Shown here piece after piece: positions 27,225 through 34,110 of a stretch of 37,698 nt of DNA; position 1 is the stretch's first letter, and every line of letters starts with the position of its first letter. This DNA is from Leucobacter_A sp035514995 (GTDB taxonomy: Bacteria > Actinomycetota > Actinomycetes > Actinomycetales > Microbacteriaceae): assembly GCA_035514995.1 (NCBI GenBank), contig DATJCC010000013.1:1-37698 (forward strand). Reading direction: 5' to 3'. A program made the position numbers and the translations under genes. Under the pieces are notes generated by a model that had not been told where the DNA came from, ran no database searches, and worked only from the letters and a program-made list of their open reading frames with translations.

Positions 27225-27979
27225 TGAGTTCTGTACTTGAGATTAAAGACCTGCATGTCAGCGTAGAGACTGAACAGGGTAATAAAGAGATTCTAAAAGG
27301 TGTAGACCTCACCATTAAACAGGGGGAGACTCATGCAATCATGGGTCCCAACGGATCAGGTAAATCTACACTAGCCTACGCAATAGCGGGGCACCCACGC
27401 TATATCGTTGATAGCGGATCAATACTTTTAGACGGCAAAGAAGTTTTGGATATGGATGTTGATGAGCGCGCACAGGCCGGTTTATTCCTAGCCATGCAAT
27501 ACCCCGTCGAAGTACCAGGTGTTACAAACGCAAACTTCCTACGCACCGCAAAAACAGCGATCGATGGTGAAGCTCCTTCAATCCGTAACTGGATGAAAGA
27601 GGTAAACCAGGCGATGGCTAACCTCCGCATGGATTCTTCGTTTTCGCAACGAAACGTCAACGAAGGTTTCTCAGGTGGAGAAAAGAAGCGTAACGAGATT
27701 TTGCAGCTCGAACTTCTTAAACCAAAATTTGCAATACTAGATGAGACTGATTCAGGTCTTGATGTGGATGCACTGAAAGTTGTTTCAGAAGGTGTCAACC
27801 GTGCCAAAGAAACCACAGGTGCCGGAATCATGCTCATTACACACTACACCCGCATTCTTCGGTATATTAAACCAGACTTTGTACACGTCTTCTTTGAAGG
27901 AAGGATTGCTGAAGAGGGCGGGCCAGAACTAGCTGAAAGTTTAGAGACTGAAGGCTACGATCGCTTTATAACTGCTTAA
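27224..27979 (+). CDS. sufC: Fe-S cluster assembly ATPase SufC
   Basis: This is the ABC-type ATPase of the SufBCD complex; it drives conformational change in the scaffold and is not a transporter. The 251-residue protein has Walker A MGPNGSGKST near residue 40, the SufC-type signature EGFSGGEKKRNEIL, Walker B FAILDETDSGLD (the D-E-T-D-S-G-L-D form specific to SufC) and the switch-region histidine in LITHYTRIL. The start overlaps the Rieske gene stop. In many bacteria sufS and sufU follow; here sufT does. Confidence 0.97.
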   Translation: MSSVLEIKDLHVSVETEQGNKEILKGVDLTIKQGETHAIMGPNGSGKSTLAYAIAGHPRYIVDSGSILLDGKEVLDMDVDERAQAGLFLAMQYPVEVPGVTNANFLRTAKTAIDGEAPSIRNWMKEVNQAMANLRMDSSFSQRNVNEGFSGGEKKRNEILQLELLKPKFAILDETDSGLDVDALKVVSEGVNRAKETTGAGIMLITHYTRILRYIKPDFVHVFFEGRIAEEGGPELAESLETEGYDRFITA

Positions 27980-27987
27980 GATTGGCG

Positions 27988-27993
27988 TAGACT
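27988..27993 (+). promoter_or_regulatory. -10 box for leaderless sufT transcript
   Basis: TAGACT ends 6 bases before the sufT ATG, placing the transcription start at or next to the start codon. There is no Shine-Dalgarno in the 20-base gap after sufC. It would give sufT expression independent of the suf operon promoter. Confidence 0.5.
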
Positions 27994-27999
27994 CGAAGT

Positions 28000-28338
28000 A
28001 TGTCATCAACAATTTCAAGCCTTGAGCCTGGTCTTAAGGACCAGGCTATTGAGGCATTAAAAAACGTTAGTGACCCCGAACTTGGGGTCAATATTTACGA
28101 TCTCGGATTGATTTACGACCTTGGATTCGACGAGGAAAACGACGCACTCGTAATAAGCATGACCTTAACAAGTGCGGGTTGCCCTTTAACAGATGTGATT
28201 GAGAACGACATTGCTGAATCACTTGATGGATTAGTAACGGCTTTCCGAATCAACTGGGTTTGGATGCCACCATGGACTCCTGAAAAAATCACAGATGATG
28301 GCCGCGACATGATGCGTGCACTAGGATTCAGCATCTAA
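28000..28338 (+). CDS. sufT: Metal-sulfur cluster assembly factor, MIP18/PaaD-like (DUF59), SufT type
   Basis: This 112-residue protein consists of one DUF59 domain. It has the signature DPELGVNIYDLGLIYDL near residues 25-41, the conserved cysteine in TLTSAGCPLTD and the C-terminal VWMPPWTPEKIT. Such proteins help Fe-S cluster maturation, especially under heavy demand. Position right after sufC supports this. Its 3' end overlaps the convergent SURF1 gene by 18 bases. A box 6 bases before the ATG suggests a leaderless transcript. The symbol follows common usage for the suf-linked gene. Confidence 0.88.
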   Translation: MSSTISSLEPGLKDQAIEALKNVSDPELGVNIYDLGLIYDLGFDEENDALVISMTLTSAGCPLTDVIENDIAESLDGLVTAFRINWVWMPPWTPEKITDDGRDMMRALGFSI

Positions 28339-29187
28339 GTAAGCATCTTCTTCTTCCGCATCCGTCAACTTCTTTTGGTTTCTGTTCAATAGATCCTTGC
28401 TTGCTCTTTTTTTGCGTGCTGCTGTGGTATTAAGTGATTTCCATTCAAGAGACGCTGCATACCCAGCACCACCGAGCACAATCAATATAAATACATACCA
28501 CTGCAAGGCATATGACAAGTGTGGGCCTTCATCTCTTTCAGGTTTCGGTGCGAGCTCGCCTGTTTCTCCCTGAGGCGACTCGGAGACGAGTTGACCATAG
28601 CTTCCGGTGTAAGCTGACTGACCGACTAAACTTTCTAGCTCTGGTAAATTAATGCTACCCACAGTAGATCCTAGTGTTTCTCTATTGCTGATGAGAGCCT
28701 CACTCTGTCGCAGTCTCGCTGTTACTTCAACCTGTCCCTGAGCAGGCATAGGCAAAGCATCAGGAATCCCGGCTGTAACGTTCACCGGTACCCAGCCGCG
28801 GTCCACAAAAAATATTTGGCCGTTTTCAAGTTGCAACGGATGAACGAGTAAAGAACCCACCCCGGATGCAGATACTCTGTTTCTTGCTAAGAATGGTTCT
28901 CCCACATAGGCGCCGCGAACCTTCACTGGATGCCACTTATTTTTGTCTAGATCAAAATGATCTAGCGTGGGTAGTGCCTCTTCTATGCCGATTGCTAGGG
29001 CGTCGTAGTTTGTATCAATACGATCGATCTCAGCTCTAGCTTGCTCTCTTCTATCAAATTGCCAGTTGCCTAAAAAAACACAGGCGATCGAGAATACAAT
29101 GATTAACGCGTAATACCCCAACCATCGTGGGGATCTTAGAAAACTCCAGCCGGGTTCTTCAATTTTTTTTGTAGATAGATTGCTCAA
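28321..29187 (-). CDS. SURF1 family cytochrome oxidase assembly protein
   Basis: SURF1 proteins sit in the membrane and help insert heme A into cytochrome oxidase subunit I. The 288-residue protein has the expected two-helix layout: a membrane segment at about 24-43, a large external domain with VHPLQLENGQIFFVDRGWVP, and a second membrane segment at about 230-247 after HLSYALQWYVFILIVLGG. A charged cytoplasmic tail follows. It fits with ctaA, ctaB and ctaE in the window. It overlaps the upstream small gene by 4 bases (ATGA) and sufT by 18 bases tail to tail. Confidence 0.9.
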   Translation of the reverse strand: MSNLSTKKIEEPGWSFLRSPRWLGYYALIIVFSIACVFLGNWQFDRREQARAEIDRIDTNYDALAIGIEEALPTLDHFDLDKNKWHPVKVRGAYVGEPFLARNRVSASGVGSLLVHPLQLENGQIFFVDRGWVPVNVTAGIPDALPMPAQGQVEVTARLRQSEALISNRETLGSTVGSINLPELESLVGQSAYTGSYGQLVSESPQGETGELAPKPERDEGPHLSYALQWYVFILIVLGGAGYAASLEWKSLNTTAARKKRASKDLLNRNQKKLTDAEEEDAYLDAES

Positions 29188-29423
29188 TCGTTAACGCCAT
29201 TTTCTTTAAAAGTTTTGACTGTTACTGGAAAACTTCGTGCTTTAAGATACTCAGCAAGGTAGTTTTTGTGGTCTTCACAAGCCAACCATGTTTTTATACG
29301 AGACTGGTCATGAATCTTGGGATTACGCCATAAAATTTTCCAAGTCGCATTGTTATTACATGAAGCTCTTGAACACTGTGGATCGACTTCTCCCTGATCC
29401 CCGGTGAGAAAATTTAAACTCAA
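29184..29423 (-). CDS. Conserved small Cys/His protein of unknown function
   Basis: This 79-residue soluble protein is not one I can name. It has a C17-x4-C22 pair and a C49-x2-H52 pair, which together could bind a metal such as zinc. The tryptophan-rich core (ATWKILWRNPKIH, RIKTWLACEDH) separates them. I recall similar small proteins beside SURF1 and DUF3099 in Microbacteriaceae, sometimes poorly annotated. Both neighbouring genes overlap it by 4 bases, so it is translated from one mRNA with DUF3099 and SURF1. A role in oxidase assembly is a guess from context only. Confidence 0.8.
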   Translation of the reverse strand: MSLNFLTGDQGEVDPQCSRASCNNNATWKILWRNPKIHDQSRIKTWLACEDHKNYLAEYLKARSFPVTVKTFKENGVND

Positions 29424-29851
29424 CTCTGTTTCTCCTGAGTATCACTTTTCGGTTCTTGATATGTTTTGGAGCCGTGATGAGTAAAGTCTGCAGTTTTGTT
29501 AGCGCCTGATTTGTTTTCGTCTTCTGTTTGATCAAAATTCGATTCATCCACCACTATAAGCCGATGTGGAGTTAGCTCTTCAAATGCATCTGTTATTGCT
29601 AACGGCTCTGGAGATTCCACATCTTTCTTGGCTCGGTGATCTGGCTCGTTGGCGATGATTACTGCTAAATAGGGTAAAAGAACCCCTCCAAGTGCCACAA
29701 GTATGATCCACCAGCCTCTAACCCAAAATAGCGAAGCTACGCAGGCCATTCGTATAGCCATCATAATAAAATAGATTCTTATCCGGCGACCTCGATCTTC
29801 GGCGGCCGAGATGCCAGCTGAAGTAACGTTATAGCTACGCAACATCTTCAC
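29420..29851 (-). CDS. DUF3099 family membrane protein
   Basis: This 143-residue protein has two closely spaced hydrophobic segments (about 27-45 and 48-66) with RRIRIYFIMMAIRMAC and PYLAVIIAN, which match the DUF3099 family of actinobacteria (function unknown). The last 75 residues are polar, acidic and probably disordered. The start may be GTG 29851 or ATG 29845; an AAGAAAG upstream suits the ATG. It heads the three-gene unit DUF3099, small Cys/His protein and SURF1, and is divergent from fabG. Confidence 0.82.
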   Translation of the reverse strand: MKMLRSYNVTSAGISAAEDRGRRIRIYFIMMAIRMACVASLFWVRGWWIILVALGGVLLPYLAVIIANEPDHRAKKDVESPEPLAITDAFEELTPHRLIVVDESNFDQTEDENKSGANKTADFTHHGSKTYQEPKSDTQEKQS

Positions 29852-29902
29852 TTTCTTGATTAGGCTCCAAAGATCATTTTCTACTTACCACTTTACGCCG
29901 GT

Positions 29903-29924
29903 AGGCTGTAAGCCTGCTTATCAT
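29903..29924 (+). promoter_or_regulatory. Inverted repeat and -10 box before fabG
   Basis: AGGCT-gta-AGCCT (29903-29915) lies just upstream of TATCAT (29919-29924), a TANNNT box giving a leader of about 15 bases with AGGAG. The repeat may be an operator between fabG and the divergent DUF3099 gene. This is pattern evidence only. Confidence 0.25.
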
Positions 29925-29945
29925 TTAGCTGAATTAGGAGAATCA

Positions 29946-30656
29946 ATGAACACTCAACGCACAGTACTTGTGACCGGAGGCAATAGAGGAATCGGTCGTG
30001 CAATAGCTGAACGCATGATAGCTGACGGACATAAAGTAGCGGTGACCGTGCGCACTGGTGAAGGACCAAAGGGGGCACTATCGGTGGTTGCAGATATGAG
30101 TGATTCAAGTTCTATTGACGCTGCTTTTACCGAGGTTGAAGAAAAATTAGGTCCGGTAGAAGTGATCATTGCAAACGCCGGAATCACAAAAGACACGCTT
30201 CTGATGCGTATGAGCGAAGAAGACTTCACAAGTGTTATCGACACGAACCTAACCGGTACCTTTAGAGTAGTAAAAAGAGCTTCAAAAGGTTTACTGAAGC
30301 AGAGGTTTGGCCGAGTCATACTAGTATCAAGCGTAGTTGCCCTATACGGCTCAGCTGGTCAAATAAATTATTCCTCTTCCAAAGCCGCTTTAGTCGGTTT
30401 TGCACGTTCTTTAACGAGAGAGCTCGGCGGAAGAGGAATAACTGCAAACATAATCGCACCTGGTTTTATCGAAACAGATATGACATCAGCTTTGCCGCAA
30501 ACCCAACAAGATGAGTATTTGCGCTCGATCCCTGCCGGTCGCTTTGGAAAAGTTGAAGAAATAGCTAACGTAGCTTCATGGATTGCAAGTGATGAATCTG
30601 GCTATATCTCTGGAGCGATAATACCTGTAGATGGCGGCCTGGGGATGGGACACTAG
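29946..30656 (+). CDS. fabG: 3-oxoacyl-[acyl-carrier-protein] reductase (FabG-like SDR)
   Basis: This short-chain dehydrogenase reduces beta-ketoacyl-ACP with NADPH in fatty acid elongation. From ATG 29946 it has 236 residues, with the cofactor motif TGGNRGIG (10-17), the ANAG segment (77-80), catalytic Ser129, Tyr142 and Lys146 (NYSSSK) and a C-terminal VDGGLGMGH close to that of FabG. An upstream TTG at 29856 would add 30 residues of non-family sequence; AGGAG before 29946 decides the start. Substrate cannot be proven, since other SDRs look similar. The stop overlaps the serB stop within CTAG. Confidence 0.9.
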   Translation: MNTQRTVLVTGGNRGIGRAIAERMIADGHKVAVTVRTGEGPKGALSVVADMSDSSSIDAAFTEVEEKLGPVEVIIANAGITKDTLLMRMSEEDFTSVIDTNLTGTFRVVKRASKGLLKQRFGRVILVSSVVALYGSAGQINYSSSKAALVGFARSLTRELGGRGITANIIAPGFIETDMTSALPQTQQDEYLRSIPAGRFGKVEEIANVASWIASDESGYISGAIIPVDGGLGMGH

Positions 30657-31297
30657 TAGACGTGTTTAATAAGGCGAGAAAGGTCGCCTTCAACTGTTAG
30701 GTCGGCCACTTCACGCACAATGGGTTTAGCATTAAAAGCGACAGAAAGTCCCGCCTCCTTCATCATCGGTATGTCGTTAGCACCGTCACCTACAGCGATG
30801 GTGTTATTTAACGATACTCCAAGCTCATCAGCCCATTGCTTTAGCATGCGTGCTTTAACCCCAGAATCTACAACCGCACCAGTGGTGTGCCCAGTCAGAT
30901 GGTCGTCTTGGACCATGAGTCGATTCGCCATCCACATATCTGCTTTAAGAGTATTAGCGATACTATCTAAAACCTCGTGGAACCCACCTGAAACAATAGC
31001 TACGTAACCGTCTTCTGAATGGATTTTATTTATTAGTTCTTCCGCTCCGGGAGTTATACGCACCTTTGAAATAACCCGGTCAAAGACTGATTTATGAAGT
31101 CCCTTAAGAGTGGCGACTCTTTCGCGCAGACTCTCTTCAAAATCGATTTCACCACGCATTGCTCTTTCTGTCACCTCAGCAACCAAATCCAACGAACCGG
31201 CTTCAGCAGCTATAAGTTCAATTACTTCATCTTGAATGATTGTAGAGTCGCAGTCGAAAACAAAAAGTTTGCGTTTATTTATTTCAGTTTGAGCCAT
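30653..31297 (-). CDS. serB: Phosphoserine phosphatase
   Basis: This HAD-family enzyme performs the last step of serine synthesis. The 214-residue protein has the catalytic FDCDSTI (nucleophile Asp15, acid/base Asp17), the cap region with ERAMRGEIDFEESLRERV, the VSGGF phosphate-binding loop and the metal-binding VGDGANDIPM. There is no N-terminal ACT domain, so it is the short form. It is convergent with fabG (4-base overlap) and divergent from the ABC ATPase with only 40 bases between starts. A TAGACT box 7 bases before the ATG implies a leaderless mRNA. Confidence 0.95.
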   Translation of the reverse strand: MAQTEINKRKLFVFDCDSTIIQDEVIELIAAEAGSLDLVAEVTERAMRGEIDFEESLRERVATLKGLHKSVFDRVISKVRITPGAEELINKIHSEDGYVAIVSGGFHEVLDSIANTLKADMWMANRLMVQDDHLTGHTTGAVVDSGVKARMLKQWADELGVSLNNTIAVGDGANDIPMMKEAGLSVAFNAKPIVREVADLTVEGDLSRLIKHVY

Positions 31298-31304
31298 GCC
31301 TTAC

Positions 31305-31310
31305 AGTCTA
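31305..31310 (-). promoter_or_regulatory. -10 box for leaderless serB transcript
   Basis: On the minus strand TAGACT ends 7 bases before the serB ATG. Its -35 zone falls over the -10 box of the divergent ABC gene. An AAGG lies between box and ATG but would be at the very 5' end or outside the transcript. Confidence 0.5.
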
Positions 31311-31325
31311 AAGAATATATCCGGG

Positions 31326-31331
31326 TAGTCT
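31326..31331 (+). promoter_or_regulatory. -10 box for leaderless ABC ATPase transcript
   Basis: TAGTCT ends 6 bases before the ATG at 31338, and no Shine-Dalgarno is present. Its -35 zone (around 31303-31308) covers the serB -10 box, so the two promoters interlock. Confidence 0.5.
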
Positions 31332-31337
31332 TGAATT

Positions 31338-32120
31338 ATGAGCCAGGTTTTGCGTTTTGAAAACACAACTGTAATAAGAAATGAACGTACTCTGTTAAAT
31401 CAGGTTTCGTGGTCTGTAAACTCAGACGAGCGTTGGGTCATACTTGGACCGAACGGTGCGGGGAAAACAACCCTACTCAATATTGCAACTGCACACGAGT
31501 ACCCAAGTAAGGGAACTGTAAAGATTTTAGATTCAACCCTCGGTAAGGTTGATGTGTTCGGATTGCGCACCAGAATAGGCTTCGCGTCGTCAGCCCAAGC
31601 GGCCAGGATCCCTTCACAAGAGACTGTTTTAAATACAGTTTTAACCGCAGCGTATGCAGTAGAGGGCAGATGGACTGAAGAGTACGATGAACAGGATATT
31701 AAACAAGCCCGAAGAGTACTACAAGAGTGGGGTCTGCAAGATTTAGCAGATCGCAGTTTTGGCACGCTTAGTGACGGAGAGCGCAAACGTACACTGATCG
31801 CTAGAGCAGTCATGACAGATCCAGAAATTTTATTGCTTGACGAGCCCGCAGCAAACCTTGATTTAGGTGCTCGAGAAAACCTAGTTGAAATGCTGAGCGG
31901 GTTTGCAGCTTCTGCATACTCTCCAGCGATGGTTATGGTCACGCACCACGTTGAAGAGATACCGCGAGGTTTCACGCACGTATTGCTTCTCAAAAGTGGG
32001 GAAGTGATGGCAGCTGGCCCGCTAAAAGAGACTCTTACAGATGATAATCTAAGCAAAACCTTTGATGTTAACGTGTCACTTACTGAAAGTGATGGCAGAT
32101 ATCACGCTTTTGCAAGGTAA
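31338..32120 (+). CDS. ABC-type ATP-binding protein without an adjacent permease
   Basis: This 260-residue protein is a single ABC nucleotide-binding domain: Walker A LGPNGAGKTT (36-45), signature LSDGERKR (144-151), Walker B ILLLDEP (164-170) and switch histidine in MVTHHVEEI. It resembles the YlmA/ModF-like single ATPases with a degenerate LSDGE signature rather than a standard LSGGQ. No membrane partner is next to it, so substrate is unknown; a non-transport role is possible. It is divergent from serB, and L31 follows after 65 bases. Confidence 0.88.
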   Translation: MSQVLRFENTTVIRNERTLLNQVSWSVNSDERWVILGPNGAGKTTLLNIATAHEYPSKGTVKILDSTLGKVDVFGLRTRIGFASSAQAARIPSQETVLNTVLTAAYAVEGRWTEEYDEQDIKQARRVLQEWGLQDLADRSFGTLSDGERKRTLIARAVMTDPEILLLDEPAANLDLGARENLVEMLSGFAASAYSPAMVMVTHHVEEIPRGFTHVLLLKSGEVMAAGPLKETLTDDNLSKTFDVNVSLTESDGRYHAFAR

Positions 32121-32136
32121 ATGTTTCTACTTGTGA

Positions 32137-32142
32137 TAAGAT
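32137..32142 (+). promoter_or_regulatory. Candidate -10 box for rpmE2
   Basis: TAAGAT lies about 43 bases before the L31 ATG and would give a leader of about 37 bases containing AAAGGA. I see no recognisable Zur operator in the 65-base spacer. Confidence 0.35.
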
Positions 32143-32185
32143 TGTCCATTGGCAACTAAGCACTAAATAATTTTAAAGGATTAAG

Positions 32186-32434
32186 ATGAAAAGCGATATC
32201 CACCCTGAATATAACGCGATCGTGTTTCGCGATCTCGCATCGGGATCAACCTTCCTCACGAAGTCGACACTGACAAGTGACAAAACTATCGATCTTGACG
32301 GTGCAACCTACCCGCTTATCGATATTGAAATTTCGAGTGAATCACACCCGTTCTATACAGGTAAGCAGCGCATTCTAGACTCAGCAGGTCGTGTTGATAA
32401 GTTTAACAAGCGCTTCAAGGGCTTCGGTTCTTAA
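32186..32434 (+). CDS. rpmE2: Ribosomal protein L31, type B (zinc-free form)
   Basis: This 82-residue large-subunit ribosomal protein begins MKSDIHPEYNAIVFRD and ends VDKFNKRFKGFGS, both typical of type B L31. It has no cysteines and so lacks the zinc-binding CxxC of type A. In many bacteria type B is made under zinc limitation in place of type A; in some actinobacteria it is the only copy. The ATG has AAAGGA upstream. The gene ends 8 bases from the convergent exonuclease gene. Confidence 0.95.
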   Translation: MKSDIHPEYNAIVFRDLASGSTFLTKSTLTSDKTIDLDGATYPLIDIEISSESHPFYTGKQRILDSAGRVDKFNKRFKGFGS

Positions 32435-32442
32435 ATATTAGA

Positions 32443-33141
32443 TTAACGTATCGGCCAAGAACCGCTTGCGGTAAAAGAGCTATCTTTGGTACGTCTCATA
32501 TAATCTTGAAAACTGGCGGCTTGATCTTTTGACCAACGCACCTGTTCATCATGTAGGTTTTGAACCTCATCGGGCAGGTGCGTTTGGTATTTTATAGCTA
32601 TTTGTTGTAAAACTTGTCCCGCCGCTATCGCGTCTGCTCCTGCATCGTGTGCATCAGCGAGGTTAACTCCGTAGTGTTCCGCAACTGCTGTAAGTGTGCG
32701 TTTGCCACGACGGTACTTATCAACATGCTTGTCTATTACAAGCGGATCGAGAACAGGTTTTATAGTGATGGGGAAGTCAACATCGTGTCTTTGCGCTTCA
32801 TACTTTAATAGAGTCAGGTCGTAGGGCGCATTATAAACTACAAGAGCGAAGCCCAGCTCTAGGAATTCTCTTATTTTTTGAATTATTTGCGTAATACCAG
32901 TTGCAGCTTTAACTCCTGTGTTTTTGGCCATATCGGTTGTTATACCGTGCACCTTGCTCGCTGCGTCAGGAATTGGGACTCCAGGGTCGATGAGCCAATC
33001 GTATCTCTGCACAGGTTGGCCAGTAACATCTATTAGTGCCACACATGCACTAACAATTCTTGCGGTGGTGGGGGAGACACCCGTAGTTTCTGTATCAAAA
33101 ACTATTAGATTTTCTGACCAAGATGGGATTTTAAGTTTCAT
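32443..33141 (-). CDS. DEDDh 3'-5' exonuclease (DNA polymerase III epsilon-like)
   Basis: This 232-residue single-domain exonuclease has all the DEDDh residues: FDTETTG (Asp16, Glu18), HGIT (65-68), NAPYD (Asp108) and HDAGADA (His165, Asp170). Such proteins are annotated as DnaQ-like or as exonuclease domain proteins; whether it proofreads for DNA polymerase III or trims RNA or DNA independently is unknown. The C-terminal 60 residues are polar (EVQNLHDEQVRWSKDQAASF) and are found in actinobacterial homologues. The ATG is preceded by GAGGT. It is divergent from the hydrolase. Confidence 0.9.
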   Translation of the reverse strand: MKLKIPSWSENLIVFDTETTGVSPTTARIVSACVALIDVTGQPVQRYDWLIDPGVPIPDAASKVHGITTDMAKNTGVKAATGITQIIQKIREFLELGFALVVYNAPYDLTLLKYEAQRHDVDFPITIKPVLDPLVIDKHVDKYRRGKRTLTAVAEHYGVNLADAHDAGADAIAAGQVLQQIAIKYQTHLPDEVQNLHDEQVRWSKDQAASFQDYMRRTKDSSFTASGSWPIR

Positions 33142-33151
33142 ACTGACCTCA

Positions 33152-33173
33152 ACTATCTTTCATCTTAGATAGT
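33152..33173. repeat. Inverted repeat between exonuclease and hydrolase genes
   Basis: ACTATCT (33152-33158) and AGATAGT (33167-33173) are perfect 7-base arms around an 8-base spacer, 11 bases from the exonuclease start. This could be a regulator site or a hairpin in the exonuclease leader. Confidence 0.4.
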
Positions 33174-33231
33174 ATCTGTTGTGGAGGAAACCTTTGAATC
33201 ACGTTTTCAGCGCGCACAAATAGAGTTAATA

Positions 33232-33237
33232 TAGGCT
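33232..33237 (+). promoter_or_regulatory. -10 box for leaderless hydrolase transcript
   Basis: TAGGCT ends 6 bases before ATG 33244. There is no Shine-Dalgarno at normal spacing, so a leaderless transcript is expected. Confidence 0.5.
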
Positions 33238-33243
33238 TGGCTC

Positions 33244-34107
33244 ATGCCGTTGATAGGTGAGCAAATTCAAACGTCAAATATAGATTTATTTAACTCTAAA
33301 ACACACTATGTAAGACTGGGCAACCCGCTCGGAAAACCACTACTTATGGTGCATGGATTTCGTGGTGATCACCACGGGCTTCTTAAAATTGCTAACGAGC
33401 TTGGTCAATATCAAATCACCATCCCAGATCTACCCGGTTTTGGTAACTCAAACAGATTAACTTCACCTCATACAATTGATAGTTTTGGATATTGGTTGAA
33501 AGAACTTGCAAAAAATATTATGCCTGAAAAATATGCAGTTTTAGGGCACTCGTTCGGTTCTTTGGTTGTTGCTAATGCAATTAGCAAGGGTCTTCCGGCA
33601 CATAAATTAATCTTGATAAATCCGATTAGTCAACCAGCACTTGCAGGACCAAAAAGATTTCTTACAAACGCTGCAAAATTGTATTATCTACTTGGTGCGA
33701 GAATGCCTAAACAACAAGGAGACTCGATTCTTAAAAATAGTATTTTTGTGAGAATGATGAGTGAGGTTATGGCCAAAACCAAAAATCGTGAGTTACGTGC
33801 TTGGATCCACGATCAACATGCTCAATATTTTAGTAATTTTACTGACAGCGAATCTCTTTTAGAAGCATTTGATGCTTCTATTTCTAATACAGTTTTCGAC
33901 TACAGTCTAGATCTTAAAATGGAAACTCTCTTAATCGCTGGGGAGCTTGACGATATTACGCCTTTATCTTCCCAATTAAGGCTTAAATACACGCTCCCTA
34001 ACGCAAAACTATTAACTCTGCCAGGAACAGGTCACTTGGTGCATTATGAACGCGCAGCCGAGGCTTCTCACGCTATCAACGAGTTTCTAAACACGAAGGA
34101 CAAATAA
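33244..34107 (+). CDS. Alpha/beta hydrolase
   Basis: This 287-residue protein has the alpha/beta-hydrolase fold with an HGFRGDHHG oxyanion region (37-45), the nucleophile elbow GHSFGS (Ser103), an acidic residue in LLIAGELDD and the catalytic histidine in GTGHLVHYE (His264). No signal peptide is seen, so it is likely cytosolic. The substrate cannot be inferred; candidates include esters, lactones and thioesters. It begins a plus-strand group of four genes; the methyltransferase follows after 3 bases. The base composition looks even more A+T-rich than in the housekeeping genes. Confidence 0.88.
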   Translation: MPLIGEQIQTSNIDLFNSKTHYVRLGNPLGKPLLMVHGFRGDHHGLLKIANELGQYQITIPDLPGFGNSNRLTSPHTIDSFGYWLKELAKNIMPEKYAVLGHSFGSLVVANAISKGLPAHKLILINPISQPALAGPKRFLTNAAKLYYLLGARMPKQQGDSILKNSIFVRMMSEVMAKTKNRELRAWIHDQHAQYFSNFTDSESLLEAFDASISNTVFDYSLDLKMETLLIAGELDDITPLSSQLRLKYTLPNAKLLTLPGTGHLVHYERAAEASHAINEFLNTKDK

Positions 34108-34110
34108 GTC

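Noticed and set aside
29856..29945. 30-residue N-terminal extension of fabG from TTG 29856
   Set aside because: The extra residues are not family-like, and ATG 29946 has AGGAG at proper spacing.
31400..32056. 218-codon ORF antisense to the ABC ATPase
   Set aside because: It lies wholly within a clear gene, matches no family I recognise and has the Ser/Arg/Pro-rich composition of a shadow frame.
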